Shown here in pieces: positions 59,144 through 64,000 of a DNA stretch of 64,000 nucleotides; within the stretch, counting starts at the first letter, position 1; every line of letters starts with the position of its first letter. The stretch spans positions 2,356,001 to 2,420,000 of the forward strand of contig NZ_LT629793.1 of NCBI RefSeq assembly GCF_900105735.1, given 5' to 3'. The position numbers and the translations under genes were made by a program. Below the pieces are notes generated by a model, which saw nothing but the letters and a program-made list of their open reading frames with translations, ran no database searches and was not told where the DNA came from. The DNA is from Pseudomonas yamanorum. Lineage in GTDB: Bacteria > Pseudomonadota > Gammaproteobacteria > Pseudomonadales > Pseudomonadaceae.

Positions 59144-59320
59144 ATGTCCCGTATCAGTGATACCGCCCCGGCAAATACCTATCCGTCTCAGGGCTTCGGC
59201 GGCGGTGAAAACGACGACCTCAAGCAGTTAAGAAAAGCAGAAGCCCGGGAGTCGCTCAAAGACGGTATCGAGGCTTTTAAAATTACCGAAAAGAAAAAAA
59301 ATATTGAAGCAATTCGCTAA
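59144..59320 (+). CDS. Candidate Hrp-type pilin (HrpA position), 58 residues
   Basis: Begins MSRISDTAPANTYPSQGF, with a glycine patch, then an unbroken amphipathic helix (LKQLRKAEARESLKDGIEAF) and a lysine-rich tail ending IEAIR. ATGGAG lies 8 bases before the start. It stands where hrpA stands in P. syringae: after hrpS, behind a hrp box, before hrpB, and with a terminator directly after it. It is much shorter than P. syringae HrpA (about 110 residues) but has the same polar N-terminus plus helical C-terminus of pilus and needle subunits. Assignment rests on position and shape, not on clear similarity. Confidence 0.7.
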   Translation: MSRISDTAPANTYPSQGFGGGENDDLKQLRKAEARESLKDGIEAFKITEKKKNIEAIR

Positions 59321-59327
59321 CCAACAG

Positions 59328-59361
59328 ACCGCCCTGCCTTTAGGCAGGTGCGGTTTTTTTA
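59328..59361 (+). terminator. Terminator/attenuator after the pilin gene
   Basis: CCGC-CCTGCC-TTTA-GGCAGG-TGCGG forms a hairpin with one bulge, followed by T7. It would give an abundant short pilin mRNA with read-through into the downstream secretion genes. Confidence 0.8.
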
Positions 59362-59382
59362 TTTCGGCCCAAGGAGCTTTGT

Positions 59383-59757
59383 ATGCGGACAGAAAATGAT
59401 GTTTCGTTAGAAAACACCAGAATTACTACAACTTCCTGGATTCAGCCAGCCTCCCCCCCCTCACAAAAAACTGAAGATGCACATTTTTTCGAAGCAAAGG
59501 TGGAGCACTCGACGCTTCCCGTTAATACCGCCGCGCCAAGGAACATCTCGAATATCCTGACAGGGGCGTCAGCCTTGTTGGTCAAGTCGACAAACCGTAT
59601 GAGCAAAACCCTGACAGCCTTCAACACCACCCACAACGAAAAAGAAAAACTTAAATATTCCACCGAGCTCTCCAACACGGTGTTGTTAAACCACGCAGCC
59701 ACGAAAAGTATCGGGAAAGCCATACAACTTGTCGAAAAAGTCGGCAACTTACAGTAG
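59383..59757 (+). CDS. HrpB-like secretion protein (inner-rod position)
   Basis: 124 residues with AAGGAG before the ATG. It has a polar N-terminal half and a helical C-terminal half (SNILTGASALLVKSTNRMSKTLTAF, then YSTELSNTVLLNHAATKSIGKAIQLVEKVGNL) typical of inner-rod/HrpB proteins. It sits directly before hrcJ, where P. syringae has hrpB. No harpin (hrpZ) gene is present between pilin and hrpB. Confidence 0.75.
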   Translation: MRTENDVSLENTRITTTSWIQPASPPSQKTEDAHFFEAKVEHSTLPVNTAAPRNISNILTGASALLVKSTNRMSKTLTAFNTTHNEKEKLKYSTELSNTVLLNHAATKSIGKAIQLVEKVGNLQ

Positions 59758-59763
59758 GTAAAA

Positions 59764-60543
59764 ATGATCCGTCCACTGGCCACCGGGTTCATCTTATGTC
59801 TGACGCTCATGCTCAGCGGCTGCGGTGAACGCGTCGAACTCCATCGCCAACTCTCTGAGCAGGAAGCCAATGAAGTCATCGCGGAACTGGCAGACAAGCA
59901 CATACGCGCGCAAAAGATCCCCGCCAAAGATGGTGTTGTCGTACGGGTCAACGCCACTGACATCAGCCGTGCCGTACGTACGCTGGAGGCTGTCGGGTTA
60001 CCCAGGGTTGCCCGTACCACCCTGGGAGATACCTTCCGTAAGGAAGGCGTTATCTCCACTCCGCTTGAAGAGCGCGCCCGCTATATCTATGCCTTGTCCC
60101 AAGAGCTGGAAGCCACCTTGTCAAACATTGACGGGGTGATTGTGGCCCGAGTGCACGTTGTGCTGCCTGAACGCATAGCACCTGGAGAACCTGTACAACC
60201 GGCATCTGCTTCGGTATTCATCAAGCATGACCCACGGCTGGACCCCGACAATATCCGCGCACGCGTTCGCAGGATGGTCGCCAGTAGCATTCCCGGCATG
60301 ACCACAGCTGTGGATAACTCACAAAAGCTGACGGTGATTTTCGTACCTGCCGCAGCCTATCAGGAGCAGCAACGCCTGAGCTACTTCGGGCCCTTCCTCA
60401 TTCCAGAAAATGATCTGGCGTTTTGGCGGAACAGTATCGCGTTGTCACTGGCAGGTCTGGTTCTGGCGATCATAGCAGCGGTGTTGTGGCGTAAGCGGCT
60501 TCAGCAAACGGCACTTGCCCGAGCTCGGCCACCCAATGACTGA
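59764..60543 (+). CDS. hrcJ: Type III secretion inner-ring lipoprotein HrcJ (SctJ)
   Basis: 259 residues: a lipoprotein signal with lipobox LSGC, the YscJ/FliF ring-building domains (LHRQLSEQEANEVIAELADKHIRAQKI, then LSNIDGVIVARVHVVLPER and SVFIKHDPRLDP) and a C-terminal membrane helix (about 225-245) followed by a basic tail. It forms the inner-membrane ring of the injectisome. The stop overlaps the hrpD-like start by 8 bases. Confidence 0.95.
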   Translation: MIRPLATGFILCLTLMLSGCGERVELHRQLSEQEANEVIAELADKHIRAQKIPAKDGVVVRVNATDISRAVRTLEAVGLPRVARTTLGDTFRKEGVISTPLEERARYIYALSQELEATLSNIDGVIVARVHVVLPERIAPGEPVQPASASVFIKHDPRLDPDNIRARVRRMVASSIPGMTTAVDNSQKLTVIFVPAAAYQEQQRLSYFGPFLIPENDLAFWRNSIALSLAGLVLAIIAAVLWRKRLQQTALARARPPND

Positions 60544-61078
60544 ACAACTGAGCTGGGTTCAGTGGTGGGCCTTCCCATGGAGGTCTGCACATGCGGACTG
60601 GAACGTCGCCGACAAATATCGCGCCCTGGACGCACTCAGTCGCAGCAATCACGCCTTGGCGAGCACAACATTGGGTATCCCGCCCTGCCTGCCCGCCACA
60701 CCCCACGTCACGGTGCTTCGACTGGCCCTCGCATCAAAAGCGCAGCTCGAACTGATGCTGGCGCTGCTGAGTGATACCTGCCATCGCCCGATTGACGGGG
60801 TGTTGAGCGAAAACCAGCACCTGTGGTGCCTGAGCCTATCGAAGGCACTGAATCCAAACACGGTACTGTCCCACGACGACGATCCACTGCAGCTACTGCG
60901 TGCGTGGGTCGAACCCACTGTCTGGCAGCGACTTCGCCTGCGCTTTGCGCGTCATCGTGTACTGGCACTGGAGCAAAAAAACGCCGACTTTTACGACGTC
61001 CACAACCGGCTCGATATCCTCTGGCAAGCAGTCGTCTGGCGTGTCACGACGACGACAAACGACGAACGCCTCCCCTGA
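60536..61078 (+). CDS. HrpD-like secretion accessory protein (SctK position)
   Basis: 180 residues. It shows weak similarity in pattern to the HrpD/SctK sorting-platform group: conserved Trp-rich N-terminus, no signal peptide, helical middle. Its position between hrcJ and hrpE and its length agree with P. syringae HrpD (about 176 residues). The start at 60536 overlaps hrcJ. Confidence 0.75.
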   Translation: MTEQLSWVQWWAFPWRSAHADWNVADKYRALDALSRSNHALASTTLGIPPCLPATPHVTVLRLALASKAQLELMLALLSDTCHRPIDGVLSENQHLWCLSLSKALNPNTVLSHDDDPLQLLRAWVEPTVWQRLRLRFARHRVLALEQKNADFYDVHNRLDILWQAVVWRVTTTTNDERLP

Positions 61079-61094
61079 CGGAACTGCCCCCATC

Positions 61095-61685
61095 ATGTTA
61101 CGCCGACACAAAATTTCCCTGCACGATGGAACGCCTGGCCCGACACGCCTGTTGATCACGCGAGAAGAAATTCAGGAGAGTGCCCACGCCAATCAACTGT
61201 TGGAGCGCGCAAAAGTCCAGGCTGAGCACCTGCTGCTACTGGCAGCAGAGCAACGCGAAGAACTGCATCAAAAGGCCAGCGTGGAGTTCTGGCAGCGCGC
61301 CAACTCCCAGCTCAAACAATGGGAGAGCCAGCATCAAATGCTGAGCGACAACCTCGAACAATATGCGACGTCCATCGCCAACCAGGCCCTGCTCTGCCTG
61401 CTGGATGATGTCGCACCAGCGCAACGCGTCAGCGCCTTGATCAAACAATTGATGGCCGCACAAATGCCGGCGGTCAAGGCGACTCTCCTCTGCCATCCAC
61501 TTGAGCGTGAGACCGTGGAGCGCTGCCTGGCCAGGCATGGGGCCACTCCCTGGATAGTTCGTACTGAGGAGTTGATCAAACCCCAGACGCTCGTACTGGA
61601 AACGGATGAAGGGGACTTTCGTATCGACTGGCTCTCAATGCGCGACATTTTGCTCGCACCCAAGGCCGGCAAGCACAGTGAATGA
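61095..61685 (+). CDS. sctL: HrpE/SctL ATPase regulator
   Basis: 196 residues: a long N-terminal coiled coil (about 25-95; QLLERAKVQAEHLLLLAAEQ, then KASVEFWQRANSQLKQWESQ) and a C-terminal FliH-like domain. It is the stator/regulator of the secretion ATPase (HrcN). ATG at 61095 gives a 17-base gap to the hrpD-like gene. Confidence 0.85.
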   Translation: MLRRHKISLHDGTPGPTRLLITREEIQESAHANQLLERAKVQAEHLLLLAAEQREELHQKASVEFWQRANSQLKQWESQHQMLSDNLEQYATSIANQALLCLLDDVAPAQRVSALIKQLMAAQMPAVKATLLCHPLERETVERCLARHGATPWIVRTEELIKPQTLVLETDEGDFRIDWLSMRDILLAPKAGKHSE

Positions 61686-61734
61686 CACTGCCGTCGACAG
61701 CCCCTCTGTGTGTTACAAAAAACTCAATGTGGAT

Positions 61735-61763
61735 GGAACTGACAGTCGGAGGCAAACCACACA
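61735..61763 (+). promoter_or_regulatory. Second hrp box, upstream of hrpF
   Basis: GGAACT-N16-CCACACA matches the HrpL consensus with one mismatch and the ideal 16-base spacing. It lies just past the sctL stop and 26 bases before the hrpF start, so hrpF-hrpG-hrcC form a separate transcript, as in the P. syringae hrpC operon. Confidence 0.85.
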
Positions 61764-61789
61764 GCTCAAACACATCTGGAGTGAAATCT

Positions 61790-62008
61790 ATGAATTTTTA
61801 CGGGAACTTGAGAAGCCAACTTTTAAGACAACTCAACACCGATACCAATCGTGTTGCCGCCATCGCCAATGAGCCGGAAATCGACAACGTGGACATGGCC
61901 TATTTCGGCGATCTCATTAAACAAGAACGCCTCTCTTCGTTCGCGTTTCACGAACAGGTCCGCGTCCAACACTCACTGTTCAAGACTGTGCTCGACGGCG
62001 TGCAGTAA
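61790..62008 (+). CDS. HrpF-like secretion protein
   Basis: 72 residues (MNFYGNLRSQLLRQLNTD, then FAFHEQVRVQHSLFKTVLDGVQ), with GGAGTG before the ATG. Its size, helical character, position behind a hrp box and order before hrpG and hrcC match HrpF, a needle-like or co-chaperone component. A longer frame starting upstream would include the hrp box and is rejected. Confidence 0.8.
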   Translation: MNFYGNLRSQLLRQLNTDTNRVAAIANEPEIDNVDMAYFGDLIKQERLSSFAFHEQVRVQHSLFKTVLDGVQ

Positions 62009-62009
62009 G

Positions 62010-62402
62010 TTGCAGTCGCTGATTACTCGCTGGGTGAACGGTACAGAAGGCCAGCTCAGACTGTTCGAAGACGATGACGAGATTATTTTTCAGCGTATAT
62101 CGAACACCGTGCAACTGAGTGTCCAGCTGACTCAAAGTCGCCCGGACACCTTACGCCTGCAAACCTTGATGCGCCTGGGAGGCGCCAGCCTGAATCACTT
62201 TCACGGCGCACTTGCCCTGGAGCCGGCCAGTGGCGTGCTCTGGCTCGTCCAGTGCCTGCGGGAGGGGGCCGACGAGAAGCGCCTGTTGGGGTGTCTCGAA
62301 GCTCTGCTCAACCAGCGTGACACCTGGCGCGCCATCGTCGCACGCCTCGCAGCCCCAACCCGGAAACCCATGCCCACGTCCCTACGCTCGCTGCCGTACT
62401 AA
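62010..62402 (+). CDS. HrpG-like secretion chaperone
   Basis: About 130 residues. It begins at TTG 62010 right after the hrpF stop (TAAGTTG); GTG at 62034 is an alternative. The body (FEDDDEIIFQRISNTVQLSVQLTQ, then LRLQTLMRLGGASLNHFHGALALEP) resembles the HrpG regulator/chaperone by place and length. In P. syringae HrpG relieves HrpV inhibition of HrpS; no hrpV is visible before the window ends. Confidence 0.72.
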   Translation: MQSLITRWVNGTEGQLRLFEDDDEIIFQRISNTVQLSVQLTQSRPDTLRLQTLMRLGGASLNHFHGALALEPASGVLWLVQCLREGADEKRLLGCLEALLNQRDTWRAIVARLAAPTRKPMPTSLRSLPY

Positions 62403-62416
62403 TTCAGAGAACCATC

Positions 62417-64000
62417 ATGTCTAACAAGAATTACAAGCTCCCTCGCTTGCGCGCCGACTCGCCTGCAGACCGCACAAAACGAGCCCATTGGCGTGGCCTG
62501 ATCTTGCTGCCCTGGTTGCTGACCCCGTTGGAAAGCACCTTGGCCGCCGTCCCCAGTGAATGGAAAAACACCGCCTACGCGTATGAAGCCGAACACAAGC
62601 CACTGCGGGAAGTACTGGAAGATTTCGCCCAGTCGTTTGGCACACAACTGCAAATCGACGGCCTGCTGGAAGGCAACGTCAACGGCAAGATACGCGCCAA
62701 TACCCCGCAATCGCTGCTCGACAGGCTGGGCGTGGAGCATCGCTTCCAGTGGTACCTGTACAACAACACCCTATACATCAGCACCCTGGACCAACAGGAA
62801 TCAGCGCGCCTGGAAGTCTCTTCCGAGACCCTCGCCGACCTCAAGCAGGCCCTGACCGATATTGGCCTGCTGGACAGCCGGTTTGGCTGGGGTGAGTTGT
62901 CCGACGATGGCGTGGTACTGGTTTCGGGCCCCAAGCGCTACATTGAGCAGATCAAGCAATTCAGCAGCCAGCGCAAATCTCCCGACGAAAAGCAGAGCAT
63001 CCTCACCTACCCGCTGAAGTTCGCCAACGCAGCGGACCGCCCGATTGATTATCGCGGTGAAAAGCTGACCATTCCCGGCGTCGCCAGCATGCTGCGCGGT
63101 TTGTTGGAACCTCGCCCCGCCTCCACGCTCTCGACTCTTAGCCAGCGCCCAGCCTCAGCCTCACAACCCTCGCCCATCACGCCGAGCTTTCCACGGCTGG
63201 GCAACCCGATGCTGGGGCAGATGCTCGGCCCGGCAATCAACCCGGGGCAGTTGGACAGCGGCCTGTCGCTCACCCCACGGGCGCCGGTGTCCGCCAGCAG
63301 AATCCGGGTCGAGGCCGACGTGCGCAACAACGCCGTGCTGATCTATGACCTGCCGGAACGCCAGGCGATGTACCGCGAGCTGATCGCTCAACTCGACGTC
63401 GCCCGCAAGCTGGTGGAAATCGACGCAATCATCCTCGATATCGAACGCACCCAATTACGCGAATTCGGGGTCAACTGGGGCTTTCAAAACAGCCGCTTTC
63501 GTGGCGGCGTAAGCATGGCCCCCGGGACCTCCTCGCAGCTGTCGATAGCACACCGTGACCGTTTCTATGCCGACATACGCGCGTTGGAACAACGTGGCCT
63601 GGCGACGATGGTGTCCAACCCGTCAGTGCTCACCCTGGAAAACCAGCCGGCGGTGATTGACTTCAACCGCACCCAATACCTGACGGCCGGCACCGAAGTC
63701 GCCAACATCCTGCCCATCACGGTAGGCACCAGTTTCCAGGTCGTGCCCCGGGTGATCACCTCCCGCGGCCAGCACCAGATCCATCTGGTGGTGGATATCG
63801 AGGACGGTAACTTCGATGAGTCCAACCCCGAGCGCATCGGCCCTGATGTGCGCCGGGGCAAGGTCAGCACCCAGGCGGTGATGGCGGAAAAACGCTCGCT
63901 GGTGGTGGGTGGGTTCCATGTCACAGAACGCACCGACAAGCAGAACAAGGTACCGCTGCTGGGCGACATACCGTTGCTGGGCAAGGCGCTGTTTTCCTCC
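62417..64000 (+). CDS. hrcC: Type III secretion outer-membrane secretin HrcC (partial)
   Basis: 528 residues are visible and the frame runs off the window end. The N-terminus MSNKNYKLPRLRADSPADRT precedes a hydrophobic signal (LILLPWLLTPLESTLAA). N-domains follow (LREVLEDFAQSFGTQLQIDG, YIEQIKQFSSQRKSPDEKQ), then the secretin core (VEIDAIILDIERTQLREFGV and GGFHVTERTDKQNKVPLLGD). It forms the outer ring of the injectisome. It starts 14 bases after hrpG. Confidence 0.96.
   Translation, partial: MSNKNYKLPRLRADSPADRTKRAHWRGLILLPWLLTPLESTLAAVPSEWKNTAYAYEAEHKPLREVLEDFAQSFGTQLQIDGLLEGNVNGKIRANTPQSLLDRLGVEHRFQWYLYNNTLYISTLDQQESARLEVSSETLADLKQALTDIGLLDSRFGWGELSDDGVVLVSGPKRYIEQIKQFSSQRKSPDEKQSILTYPLKFANAADRPIDYRGEKLTIPGVASMLRGLLEPRPASTLSTLSQRPASASQPSPITPSFPRLGNPMLGQMLGPAINPGQLDSGLSLTPRAPVSASRIRVEADVRNNAVLIYDLPERQAMYRELIAQLDVARKLVEIDAIILDIERTQLREFGVNWGFQNSRFRGGVSMAPGTSSQLSIAHRDRFYADIRALEQRGLATMVSNPSVLTLENQPAVIDFNRTQYLTAGTEVANILPITVGTSFQVVPRVITSRGQHQIHLVVDIEDGNFDESNPERIGPDVRRGKVSTQAVMAEKRSLVVGGFHVTERTDKQNKVPLLGDIPLLGKALFSS

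Noticed and set aside
61682..62008. Longer form of hrpF starting at 61682
   Set aside because: It would translate through the hrp box; ATG 61790 has a ribosome-binding site and gives family length.

Overview
The window is chromosomal DNA of a fluorescent Pseudomonas, most likely the P. fluorescens group. The codon use is GC-rich. Core blocks (hemA-prfA-prmC-moeB-murI; lolB-ispE-tRNA-Gln-prs-rplY-pth-ychF; cysD-cysNC; pta; algW; hemH) are in Pseudomonas-like order, and seven REP doublets (REPINs) of two sequence families are scattered between genes. I see no prophage, insertion sequence or CRISPR array.

Layout. 1-9955: a DUF1329/DUF1302 pair, an SDR, a 0.8-kb gene-free long inverted repeat centred on a REPIN, a MEST-like hydrolase with a class II aldolase, and lrgAB with a divergent LysR regulator. 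10066-15305: a short LOV blue-light receptor, a degenerate PilZ-like protein and a MerR/LitR-type regulator, followed by the monapterin set folM-folE-folX, DUF1244 and a HopJ-family gene. 15492-34805: housekeeping and metabolic genes (trxB, cysZ, glycosyltransferase, Old Yellow Enzyme, gpx, slyD, pta, acyltransferase, cysDNC, Nif3, algW, TonB receptor plus DUF4198, hemH, TIGR01777). 35015-44659: a photobiology region. A flavoprotein/Trp-rich gene pair is followed by a tightly coupled nine-gene run: RudS-like tRNA desulfidase, second LitR-type MerR regulator, DNA photolyase, NTF2-like protein, SDR, FAD oxidoreductase, DUF1365, cyclopropane-synthase-like methyltransferase and DUF2878. 45158-57615: pagL and the conserved murI-to-hemA and lolB-to-ychF blocks. 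57616-64000: an AT-richer gap, then the start of a Hrp-type type III secretion cluster (sigma-54 activator, candidate pilin, HrpB/HrcJ/HrpD/HrpE/HrpF/HrpG-like proteins and the secretin HrcC, cut by the window end).

The most interesting system is the light regulon. Upstream of the nine-gene run, two perfect TGTACA-N12-TGTACA direct repeats bracket a good sigma-70 promoter (TTGACT-N16-TATGAT): one covers the -35 and the other the expected transcription start. A third, one-mismatch copy precedes the flavoprotein gene. This is the published binding pattern of the P. putida class II LitR proteins (PplR), which act with short LOV receptors. The window therefore holds the sensor (LOV), two regulators, their operators and their apparent targets. 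The targets include photolyase and a predicted eraser of the near-UV-absorbing tRNA base 4-thiouridine, plus a six-gene oxidoreductase/methyltransferase module that probably modifies membrane lipid but whose product is not established.

The secretion cluster carries two hrp boxes (HrpL-type promoters), one before the candidate pilin gene and one inside the preceding coding region before hrpF. It has a single HrpR/HrpS-type activator and no harpin gene between the pilin and hrpB positions.
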